From Hirudinaria manillensis (lineage: Eukaryota; Annelida; Clitellata; Hirudinida; Hirudinidae), in contig CM067531.1 in assembly GCA_034509925.1 (NCBI GenBank), positions 4,087,501-4,151,500 of the forward strand: a DNA stretch of 64,000 nucleotides, in the 5' to 3' direction. The notes below the pieces were generated by a model. That model worked only from the letters and a program-made list of their open reading frames with translations. It ran no database searches and had not been told where the DNA came from. Positions 35,897-45,491 of this stretch are shown piece by piece (position 1 is the stretch's first letter; each line of letters starts with the position of its first letter). The position numbers and the translations under genes are program-made.

Positions 35897-38548
35897 ATGG
35901 ATGTAGGTGAAAAGCCTGTCAAATCAGTGAGTACCGTTTTGCGGAACTTATTAAATTTGTTGGAATACAATGTCGTTCTCGTCATTTATTAGAGTTTGTT
36001 TTTGTTCAAGTGTGCAATAAAAGTACATTTAGCGAACATAATTAACCGAAAGAGTCATGTCACTCTGGTAGTGCCTGAGTTATGTACAGGATTGACAATC
36101 AAAACAACAGCTACAAAGAAGATTGGAATTAATGAACAACACGTTAAAGACACGGAATTGTTTGTTTCAGTAAAAGACAGTTTTAGAACATTAACAAACT
36201 CTGATGAAAGTGATGGTTCAAACTTATTTCATGTTTTGGATGTGGATTCTCCAGGACAATTTGTAAATCTCAGGTTTTGTGAGTAAGTATCTGTATAATT
36301 GATGTATTCAATGTTAAGCTAATAATACAATCCTATGTTTAGGTTCTATCTTTATTGGAACGAATCATTACCTCAAATGCTTGAAAAGTCTGTCAACATA
36401 TCTGAGGTTGGTGCTATGTTAGCTTTAAATAGTTAATGACATGTGGTCACTTTTAATGTCTTTTAGTTTCGCAGTCGGGCAAGCATAGAAGAGAAATTAG
36501 TTTCTGTGGTAAACACGAGATTGTCTAATAGCCAAGTCCTGAGAAATGGTTCTTTGAGGAACTCCAATCTCCTAAAAACAGGAACTTCTTTCCAAACAAA
36601 TAATAACCTACACAAAACTCAAACCCAAACCAGGAATCACTTATTGCCAGAAAAGCCAGAAAAAAAGATTTTAAATAGAGCTAATTCATCTTTGGTGAAT
36701 TCTTTCAAAAATAACCCAGATAAATCAGAGAGGAGTCCTAACAAAGAAGGGAATGTATTTGGAAGTGGCAATACCAACAGTGAAATTAAGCGCAGGCCGT
36801 CATTGACGTCGGTCAAAGCCCAAATAAAATCTTCAAATATTCAGAGGCAGTTGGAGGTACCCAAGGATGAATTGAAAATAACCCCAGGGAAAGAGGAGCC
36901 TTTGAATTCTCCAAGTTCCACTTATTCATCATCCTCAATAGAATTGAAGCACAACCTATCTTCATCGATGCCCGTCTTGAACAAGGTCAGAACGAAAGAT
37001 TTGAATGCCATCCGGAATAAGAAGAACCTTCTCGTGGGGACGAGAGTCGGTAGCAAGACCAACGTATCCGACGCCGGTTCTACCGTCGGCGAAAAACTAT
37101 CCACGAGCCGACGTCAACTGCCACAAGTCACCATCTCAGAGGAAGTTGTTGAGGAGAAACGTCACCTGTTGTCCAAGAAGCTGGAGAAGAGACTGATTAG
37201 AAGAGCAACCATGAACGAATCCACTACGAGCAAAAAATCTGTTCACAAAACGCAAAGTCTTCTCGGCTGGAAGGAAAAGTTCAAGTCGTACAATGAGGAT
37301 TCCGACGATAGCAGGTAATCCTCAAGTGATAATATGTTTGGTTCTTTTTGGTCATTATCATGTTTTTATCTCCAGGTAGGCCAATTCTTAGAAAGGCTGA
37401 TAATTTATCTTTTATGCTTTAAATAAATAACATGATTTTTGTTTTACAGTAATTATATTCAAATCAACAAATTTTTAGATCTCTTGCATCTCAGGAAGTG
37501 GCCGAAATATTGGCAGATGCAGGACCGATGGGCGTGGTAGAATCCGACTACGAGGACCGAGGCAGTACCAATCGGGAAGACGAGTCGGAGTCGCTCGCGT
37601 CGGAAGATGTCCGTTCGGTCGGAAAGAACGTTTTCTTGTCCTTGTTCGATTCGATGACGAGCGACCAATTAGAAGAGGAATCGACGGAAGGAGAGTTCAA
37701 GGCTCCATCGATCGGCAGTTTGAAACTACGGAGATATCCAGAAGCCGACACGACCGGCAAACTTTGCCACCCGAAACTCGAACAGCCTCGCGATTTCTGC
37801 CAGAATCTACCTCGGAAGGTCGAGTTTCAGAGCACTAAATCGAGCTTTAGCATTTATTCCCAAGTCAGGCAGGATCCCCGACGGGAATGCAATAAAAACA
37901 AGTTGACGCTGTTCGACTTATTGAAGCCGGGAGTTTTGAAGTTGCACCCCGTTTCCGTCGCCCTCGTAGAAAAGCGCTCGAGCGACGTCGACAGGAGGAA
38001 AGTCTTGCCCTTCGAAGTGTTCGCCGACGTCGTCGAATTGACGTCTCCGTCGCGCGACGTCGTGAGCAACAAAGTCGAGGAAGTGACGAAGACGTTCGAT
38101 GCCTTAAAGATTAAAAGTTTCAATGACGACGTCGTTCATTCCACTCGGTGGAGAAGTAAATCCTTTACGGCTTACAGGCCAGGCGACCTCCTCATAGAGG
38201 TTATTTTGTCGACAGAAAAAAAAAAACAACGGCAGATTCTTATTTTATTCATGTCAAACATTCTTAATTTTTAAAGCATTTTTGAGTTATATTGGAAAAA
38301 TTATTCAGCTCAAATTTATTTATTTATTTATTTATTTCTTATGCTTCAAAAGTTCTGCTTTTGTTGCTAGGATGATAAATATGATAAAACATGAATCTAA
38401 TAAAAGATGATTATTTGCTTTTGAATTCTAGGTAAACAATGTCAACGTCCTCGGATTTACCGAATCTCAGTTCGCAGAATTGGAGAGTTCCGTCCTGTCG
38501 AAGTGCGACGCGGTTTGCATGGTCGTCGCCAGATCGGACGATTCCTGA
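35897..38548 (+). CDS. Uncharacterised Ser/Lys-rich protein with C-terminal PDZ-like domain, six exons (689 aa)
   Basis: Exons 35897-35926, 35993-36282, 36343-36406, 36467-37314, 37479-38199 and 38432-38548 close in phase from MDVGEKPVKS to TGA. The first about 140 residues look folded (SLFLFKCAIKVHLANIIN, then FHVLDVDSPGQFVNLRFCEF and FYLYWNESLPQ). The middle, about 150 to 560, is low-complexity and rich in Ser, Asn, Lys and Arg, with acidic patches, as expected of a disordered linker. The end, YRPGDLLIEVNNVNVLGFTE then AVCMVVARSDDS, matches the second half of a PDZ domain (GD-L-I-x-VN-x-x-x-V-x-G). The usual GLGF loop is not evident upstream, so the fold is inferred. The split between GDLLIE and VNNV uses a weak donor (GTTATT). 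No orthologue recognised. A scaffold role is inference. Confidence 0.7.
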
Positions 38549-39113
38549 TCCCAAAACTTCCTCGTGTCTTCGGATCTTCGCCGGACCCGATCATCGTCGT
38601 CGTCGTCGTCAAAACCCGAAAAATTTATCTCGAGTCTTAACGGAAGCGATCGCTCTCTCATCGATTCGGGATTCGATTTCCGTGCCTTAACGCAGAGATG
38701 GAATTCGTAATTATTTTAAATTTGAAAGGGTTTTCGAACGTCGCTCGCTCGCGTCGAGCTCACGTCTCTTGAAATAAATTATTCATTGATTATTCATTGA
38801 TTACTCGACATTCCAGTTTTGCTGATTTTGGAAGTTTTGTTTCCTTTTGATTCGTGAGATGAAAATGTTTTTATCTTCAACTTTTTTTTGCAACTCATGT
38901 CTCGTCCTCTGATCTGCGACCGAAAGTGCTGCACTCGGACCAATTTCATGACAGCCTATTAATGTTTATTTTAATATGCCGGGTCATATCATTGCAAATA
39001 TCACCTTAACCTTAGATTCATGATTGGCTTCAACAATGTTGTTTAATATTACCTGTTGATATTTTGTTATAAAATTTATGATTATTATTTTAGTTAACGT
39101 TATTATTAGTGAG
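38549..39113. other. Intergenic DNA
   Basis: About 560 bases after the PDZ-like gene. The first 100 continue GC-richer with GTC/CGT triplets. The remainder is AT-rich. Nothing recognisable apart from the probable 3' UTR. Confidence 0.4.
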
Positions 39114-40251
39114 ATGAACTATTATAAATTGTTATTGTTAGTCTTCATTCCTCATTTGGTACAGCTTTCTTGCTTGAGAAGTATGCTTCAATTTGTTTCG
39201 GTGCTAACGCTAATTCGGCTCTTCGCTCTGTTGCACATAATTTTCAATAACAAGAGGTGGGCATTTGTTCCATTTTATTGAATTTCAATATTTTAACTGA
39301 AATAAATCTCTTTTCCTGTCAGAGGATATTAGTGCGACTGAAGGTGCCCGGAACGGGAAGTTTGGCCATTTCTTTCGGTCTATTTTTGTTGAGGTAAAGC
39401 AAAAACTTCCGTGGGCTAACAGGGGCTGTTGTCGTCGGCCTCAAGATGGCGAGCTTTCCCGTCGTCGGCCGGCCCAATTAATGGTATCAAACCGACGGTT
39501 CGTGCGGCACCGCTCGGCCAATGAGACTTTCAAACGTTCGCTATGTTCGAATCTAACATAGTTCTCTCGTTCATCACATTCTGGTAGATTCCTTGTGAGA
39601 TCTCAATTTTGGTTGAGTGGAGGACGGAGCTTCCCAATTTGATGAGTCATTTGATGATCATCAGTTTGTCCCAGCACAGGAACAGGTAACATTCTGCTTA
39701 TTTAGTATTATTACGGCATTTTGAAAGGTAATCGAAGCTGGCAATTAGAAAATTGAAAAAAAGTCATTTCGATGCCATCACTTCATGGAATAATTATATT
39801 TATAATTAGTCCGAAAAAGAAAGTGGGCCATTTCGTAGAATATTGAGTCAGGATGGCTTGATCAAATCGTTGGTTAAAAAGAAAGAATTTGGAAACATTC
39901 GAAGGAGATTGTAAATCTTGGTTTCACCATGGACCCGCCTACAGCGCCGCTATGCCGCCTTAAGCATGTTTTATCTCCGGCGGCCACTTGATTTCAGCCT
40001 CCGATGAGCGCATTTTGTTTAAGAGGGCATGAAGTTTTCATGTGTCAGGTTATCTAATTTATGACATTTCTCTGGCAGGGAACAGTTTAAATTTTCCAAG
40101 ACAAACAACTCCAAAACCCATTGAAACTAAGCCTTCCAGTCTTAGTGGCACAATTATTAAAGCGTACGGGGAGTCCGGAACAATTATAAACGTCACGACC
40201 GATACGTTCAATTCTAATCCTCAGGAATTTATCCATTATCCGCAGAGATAA
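39114..40251 (+). CDS. Candidate small secreted precursor (prohormone-like), four to five exons
   Basis: Exons 39114-39180, 39323-39393, 39623-39685 and 39810-39914 (stop) join in phase to a 101-residue protein. Residues 1-20, MNYYKLLLLVFIPHLVQLSC, are a textbook signal peptide. Then come a short Gly/Phe-rich part (NGKFGHFFRSIFVEDGASQF), an acidic part, and a basic end with candidate dibasic cleavage sites, GPFRR-ILSQDG...LVKKK-EFGNIRRR-L. An alternative last exon (after the acceptor at 40079-40080, to stop 40249-40251), reached from an earlier donor such as the GTAGAA within GPFR, would add about 55 residues (QTTPKPIETKPSSLSGTII...) and lies directly before AATAAA at 40261. The main support is signal peptide plus exact phase match through three junctions; I know no homologue. 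Secretion and processing are inference. Confidence 0.5.
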
Positions 40252-40260
40252 GATGGCCTA

Positions 40261-40266
40261 AATAAA
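40261..40266 (+). promoter_or_regulatory. Candidate polyadenylation signal of the secreted-precursor gene
   Basis: AATAAA ten bases after the stop of the alternative last exon ending at 40251; favours use of that exon as the terminal one. Confidence 0.35.
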
Positions 40267-40446
40267 AGCTTAAACTGGTGACGATAAAGCAGACGTTTAC
40301 GGTACAACTGTTGCAATAGACGAGATTATTGGATTCTCTGGCTTCAAGATGAAGGGGAGCAAATCATTTCAGGATAAAGCTGTAAAAGAGAGCAAGAAAG
40401 AGGGGCATTAAACAAAATTATTGCCGAGCATAGTTCGATATTTCAG

Positions 40447-40634
40447 ATGCCATTTACCACGTGCGAATAAGATATTTACGGAACTCCTTTATTACCAGCC
40501 TTTCATTCTACCTGGTTTCGTATTTCATAATCAGAAATTCAAAAACACAAACAGGGGATTATTCACAATGTTATGCTATTCGCATTAAATACAACAAGCC
40601 CGTGAATCGTAAACACTGGATGCTCTTCCAAAAG
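40447..40634 (+). other. Splice-bounded coding-like stretch of unknown ownership
   Basis: An acceptor (TATTTCAG) at 40446 and a donor (AAAAG before GTGTGT) at 40635 bound an open frame of 62 codons reading AIYHVRIRYLRNSFITS, a hydrophobic part, then QCYAIRIKYNKPVNRKHW. A second open passage lies just upstream at about 40274-40411 (DDKADVYGTTVAIDEIIGF). Neither joins cleanly to the secreted-precursor gene or to a start codon that I can find. They could be exons of an unannotated gene, remnants, or chance. The rest of 40252-41158 shows nothing clear except a Lys/Asn/Gln-rich frame at about 40922-41125. Confidence 0.2.
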
Positions 40635-41158
40635 GTGTGTCCAATGGAAAGCATCATTAAATATAATCGCCTTTCAATTTGAGAAGAGTTTAATGTGGTA
40701 AAAAGTATAATGTATTCGATAAACTCAACAAATAGTTGAACTCCATAAATAATAATGAAAATGGTGATACCAAATTCAAGAAAATGTAATCACGGAAGAA
40801 AAATGAGATGATTAATGAGTGAAACATTCAGTAATCTAATCGATGCGTGTCAAATGAACTTCGAGGGCGTAACAGAGAAATTTGATGCTTGAAAATTGTC
40901 ATCGGAGATCTAAGAGAGAGAATGGGGAAAAAAGAGAGCGCCAATCCGTTTTTGTTAGGAAAAAATAATTCAGAAGTGAACAACGTTACGAAACAAAGCA
41001 TGGCAAACCAGAAGTCATGTTTCAAGCGGATTTCACAACACTTGGGAAATGGATTTCAGCAGGATAACCAAGGAGCTGTACAATCTTTAAACTTTGAGTT
41101 GAATAAAATTTACAAACTACTCTGACTTAGAGCTTCCCTTAGCGACGTCTAAGGAACA

Positions 41159-42103
41159 TCATTTCACCGAGAGGGCAGAGCACGAACAGTGCCTGATCAC
41201 TTGTACGTGTTTCCTCACGTACCTCTGCGGAAATCCCGGACAGTGCAACGTGACAGCCACCGATTCCACCTTCTTTGGTCTGCAAAAGGAGCAGGACTTG
41301 AATGCAGTCTTATCCAAAGAAGCTTCAACTGCAACTCCCTTCATTCCCCCCTTCGGTATATAGAAAGAGTTGCACTGGCCATAGCAGAACCTGTTGGTGA
41401 TCATCTTTGAACGACACCCGGGCTCTCTGACTCGTTGGGGAAGAGGTTCTGATTTACACATTTCCTTCTTTAAGTTCGCCATTTTTGTCACAACCAACAC
41501 GGACGGCCTATTTTCCAGGCCTCTGATGTCCAAGTCATTTTTGTTGCTGGATTTCTTGTCCTTAACGAACCCCAGGCTGGTCGGACCAGCTTCCGCTCTT
41601 TTCTTCGAGTGGCCTCCATCCTTAGACACGTGGAGTGGCTGAATTCTGTACTCGTTTATTTGTTGGCGTTGTCTCTTCTTGTAGCTTCCACTTTTGGATG
41701 CACGGCGTTGGTGGGTGTTGATCCTGTGTTGGCGAAAATAATCGCCTTCGGCCGCCATATCGATGGCCATGGATCGAGTCCTTGGTAACTTATTAAAACC
41801 TTGTCTGTGTTTCAGCTGTTGCGCTGGCAAGAGTCTACTAGCTGTGCTCGATGACGACTGATTCTTCAGAGTCGAAGAGTGGTTTGATGAGACGTTAGCA
41901 GGGAGACGTTTTAAGGTGATATCGATCAATTCAGGTTGTTGATTGCGGCTCTGACGAGTAGACAAGAAATGGCGGTAAGTTACTTGTTCCGACGGGGCGA
42001 TTGATCTTCTCTCAGAATGACCGTCGGTAGAGGAATTTAGATGAGAACTCGATTCTGTCAGCTGAATCGTTAGGGCCAAGAGTAATAGAACCGATTTCAT
42101 CAT
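41159..42103 (-). CDS. GREM: Gremlin-like DAN-family BMP antagonist, single coding exon (314 aa)
   Basis: The frame starts MMKSVLLLLALTIQLTESSS, a clear signal peptide, and has no intron. Residues about 20-220 are a long basic, Ser/Arg/Gln-rich region with several dibasic sites (SGSYKKRQRQQ). The last about 90 residues are a cystine-knot domain: GCRSKMITNRFCYGQCNSFY, KSCSFCRPKKVESVAVTLHC and VIRHCSCSALSVK. All nine cysteines expected of gremlin are present, and the phrase TNRFCYGQCNSFYIP is nearly invariant in gremlin. The family is secreted, binds BMP ligands and blocks receptor access. At 314 residues it is much longer than vertebrate gremlin-1 (184 residues), entirely because of the N-terminal region. 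The start could be either of two adjacent ATGs. Confidence 0.95.
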   Translation of the reverse strand: MMKSVLLLLALTIQLTESSSHLNSSTDGHSERRSIAPSEQVTYRHFLSTRQSRNQQPELIDITLKRLPANVSSNHSSTLKNQSSSSTASRLLPAQQLKHRQGFNKLPRTRSMAIDMAAEGDYFRQHRINTHQRRASKSGSYKKRQRQQINEYRIQPLHVSKDGGHSKKRAEAGPTSLGFVKDKKSSNKNDLDIRGLENRPSVLVVTKMANLKKEMCKSEPLPQRVREPGCRSKMITNRFCYGQCNSFYIPKGGMKGVAVEASLDKTAFKSCSFCRPKKVESVAVTLHCPGFPQRYVRKHVQVIRHCSCSALSVK

Positions 42104-44980
42104 TCTTGAAGATGTTCGTTCGATGAATAAACAGAATTAGTTTTAAAAAATCTCTTTAGAATGACAATCTTTTCACATTTCAGAAAATATTTTCGTTCAA
42201 GTAACCGAGCATGAAAAGATGATAGGTTCAATCCGTTCATTGACCAATCCGCTGAAATTCAAACGAAGGTTTCCGGAACCAAGCAACCTGAGAAGTAAGA
42301 ATAAAAATCCTCAAGAAAATGAAAAGAAGGAAAATTAGAAGGAAAAAAAATAATTACAAAAAATTATGTTAGAAAATTTGAAACCTCGAGCGTCGAGATC
42401 CACAACGGATGAATTCTCGCGGAGCCCTTATATTAGCCTGGAGCTTTCTTTCCAGCGAACTTCTCGCACGCTCGATGTGGCATGCAAGTCATTTGTCAAA
42501 AATAAATCATCTTTTTCAATAATCAACATCGTTCGTTGTTTGATGACCCTCTCTTTTCTCGACATCTCCAACAGGAAGCCATTCAATCAAACTCTGAAAA
42601 CACGTGCGAAGAGTGACGGCGGAGGTGGCATTGTTATTAGCATCTCGTCAGATTACCGGCGCCTATAATGACTATCTAGAGAAATTTGAGGGTAATAAAT
42701 TTCCGGGAGGATGAATGACTACAGCGGCTCCGCCGGTCTCCCAGGATCGCACCCCGGGAGACTGGCCGTCCGTGTTTGATGGACCCCCCCTGTCTTCGAG
42801 TTCCGAACGATATTGTTCTATAGAAACCGAAGCAGACTCGATAATATTGATCGTCTGTAACGTTGCTCGACGTATTTGCCTAACACCTGAGAGTGGTTAA
42901 ATTGAGAACGGTGAAGTTTGTAACACCATAAAAGGACCTCGTAAAGACATGTGCGCGGAAAGCTTTCTCGTTCACACTTACGTACCTTTTTATGCGCGCC
43001 GACAGCCAACATTTCTCGCCTTCCACAGACACAATGGAAAGTTGCCGACAGATTGCTGCCAAAGCGCCCATGCTCAATTATCTCCCAATTTCTCCGATTA
43101 CGCACTTTCTTTTTAACTGTTCCGTTTTATATCCACGTCGGGAAGAATTTCTTGTTTCGCTGGAAGATATTTTCAACAACGCCAGCTTGCTTTTGATTTT
43201 TTTTGATACCACGGCTCCACGAGCAGAAGTTAAGAAGGAAAGGAACCTTCCATTGATTGTCTAGCTACAAATGCGATATTCCGACTGGAAAATAACAATT
43301 TCGACGACAACACAAGCAACAATTGATTGTTTTGAGTTCAATAAGAATTTGAAACGACGCCACGGTGTCTGCACAGGAAGCAGCTGACGTGAAGAGGTGA
43401 TGGGAGGGTTTGAGCGAATCAACTGGTTATTCAAATTTGCATTTTCTTTCTATTCAATCAGCATTCACTACCAGTAATTATGAAGATAATTTTTTCGGAG
43501 ATAATCAACAACTCTTGATATTGACGAACTGCTAGACATCGCCTATCGATTGGCTTTAATTTATTTATTTTCTTTGCCAACGTGAATGCGCGTCAACTTA
43601 TAGTTTATTATTGCAGGACGGCCGGATGAATGCCAGTTTGTTTACTTTTAATAACTATTGCATGTTCGCACTAACTGACCAAACATTAGGCGCCTCTATT
43701 CAAATAATCGGATTATTGTTCTAGAAAATCGAAGATTTAAATTTAGCTTACTAGAACCGAATATCTCTTCGAGTCAAGATTGCGCAGTAATACCTTTATG
43801 ATAAAGAGATTCCATCTGGAGGGAGGGACAAGCCCTACCGCTATCCAATAGCCCCTTGGTAGCTGAATTTTGGATTTTTATGTGAAAAGCATAAAAAGGC
43901 CAATCATCGACCATAAATGCCAAAAGTTGATTTCCCCCTCACCTCGACTAATTTTAAATTCTTGATTAAGTACAATGCGATTTCTTACTTTTGCAAGTTT
44001 TAGACGTTGGAGCTGAAACGCGATGCTATTCTTTTAGGTGCATTTGAGCACTTTGATAATTTTATGATAGCAATTATTCTGGAAAAAATTACAACACGCA
44101 ATCTTTCTTGTTATGCAGTTCGGATTATTGAAGAATGTGTGAAAATGACTTGTGCTGGAGTCGCATTCGTCGGAGTTAAAGACGTTTCAGTGCGTTGTCT
44201 GATGCAGAGGAAGAAAATCGTGCTTAGAATCCCATCGAAGGCTAAATAATCAGCTTACATTTGCATCCCGTGGCTTTAATGATGGCGCCGGCAAGTCTGA
44301 GCTGAACAATTCTTAACGCGCGATTAGGGATGACAGCCGCGCAACGTTTTTTTCCCTTTGTAATCGATTTATCAGAGCAAGGAAAAATTTCTTATTAGCA
44401 TCTTGTTAATGTTTTTATAGAATACAGATTTGACGAGAGATATCGTTACGAGACATTTTGACGGGAACGATTGATTGCCGTTCTCGTAACAGCGTTAATC
44501 GGTTATCGTTGCTTAGTGATTCCTCTTTTTTCCCTTTTTGATTGGAATGTTACATAAATTTTATTAATGGCTTTAAACGCGTTCTTTAAATCATCTGGAT
44601 TTATTGCGCAGTCGGAAGAAAGCAACAATTTCGAAATATCCAGAAGTAGAGGCGCCGATGCCATCTCTGCATTGGAGAGTTCAATAATGCCAACTTTGAT
44701 TGTGCGAACCAAGCATTTAGAAAATAATTTAAATATTTCAAAATATTTTTTTAACTTCATACACAAACCGGACAACGTACCAATGCTTAAACAGACATTG
44801 TTTCTTAATTATTTATGCTGGTAACTAACCACACTCTTAATTTTCTTTGGCGACGCTTTTGCCGTGACCGTGTTTTGAATTTAAATTTTTCGAGAAATTT
44901 GAAATTGGTTAAACAATACTCAAGCTCCAATGAGCATATTCGTCGACTGATGGTAATACAGTTCAGTTCAACTCGATATC
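42104..44980. other. Intergenic region upstream of gremlin
   Basis: About 2.9 kb between the gremlin start (minus strand) and the dynein light chain start (plus strand), so it holds both promoters. GC-richer patches occur around 42600-42800. An inverted repeat at 42734-42766 pairs CCGGTCTCCC with GGGAGACTGG across a 13-base loop. Two overlapping opposite frames at 44503-44775 (minus, 90 codons, Lys/Leu-rich) and 44567-44824 (plus, 85 codons) cannot both be real and neither is recognised. The minus one is slightly more protein-like (LLLDISKLLLSSDCAINPDD). I do not call either a gene. Confidence 0.45.
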
Positions 44981-45491
44981 ATGAATAACATGGACAAGAA
45001 CATGAGAGAGAGATTTTCTCTCTTGCTAAAGAGTGCAGCACCTTTACCAGGGCAGGACAAGCGACGACTTTACGGCAACAATTACAGATTAGAACCGACT
45101 AAAAAATTCACTCTCCTGCCTGTCGAAAAGATAATAAAAGAGTTGCTCCACCAAACCTTGCAGAACGAATCTTACAATGCCGCCAACTGTCAGAGACACT
45201 GCATAAACCTTTCGGCAGAACTCAGAGCCAGAGTTGGTGTTCTAAGTTTGGAAATGGTCACTCTCACAGTGGATAATTTTGTCTTTTTGCTTCTATTTGC
45301 AGGTTAAAATGTTGAACTTTTCCAGATACAAGTACGTCTGTGTGGTGAGCATCTCAGAAAGTAGATGCAGTGAATTACTGATGAGTTCTAGATGCTTGTG
45401 GGATCTGAAATTTGACAACTATGCCTGGTATAAGTTTGAAAACAGGGAGCTCATTGCAGTTGGAATTGTTTATGGATGTTATTTCGAATAA
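44981..45491 (+). CDS. DYNLT5: Tctex1-domain dynein light chain, two exons (146 aa)
   Basis: Exons 44981-45232 and 45303-45491 join in phase at RARV-KMLNFSRYK. The protein has a short N-terminal extension, then NNYRLEPTKKFTLLPVEKII, the helix pair with SYNAANCQRHCINLSAEL, and the beta part KYVCVVSISESRC, SRCLWDLKFDNYAWYKFENR and AVGIVYGCYFE. SRCLWD and the Y-x-x-x-F/Y-E ending are hallmarks of the TCTEX1D branch (DYNLT2/4/5) rather than classic DYNLT1/3. These subunits sit in cytoplasmic or axonemal dynein-2 related complexes. The best visual match is DYNLT5 (TCTEX1D1). Two in-frame ATGs occur at the start; the first is used. Confidence 0.93.

Noticed and set aside
39541-39561. tRNA-like T-loop (GTTCGAATC) within a 7-base-pair stem
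   Set aside because: The loop is not placed on a 5-base T stem and no anticodon or acceptor stem pairs around it; it also lies in an intron of the secreted-precursor model.
44503-44824. Two overlapping opposite 85-90 codon frames
   Set aside because: Neither has recognisable domains, good start context or splice partners; composition alone is not enough.
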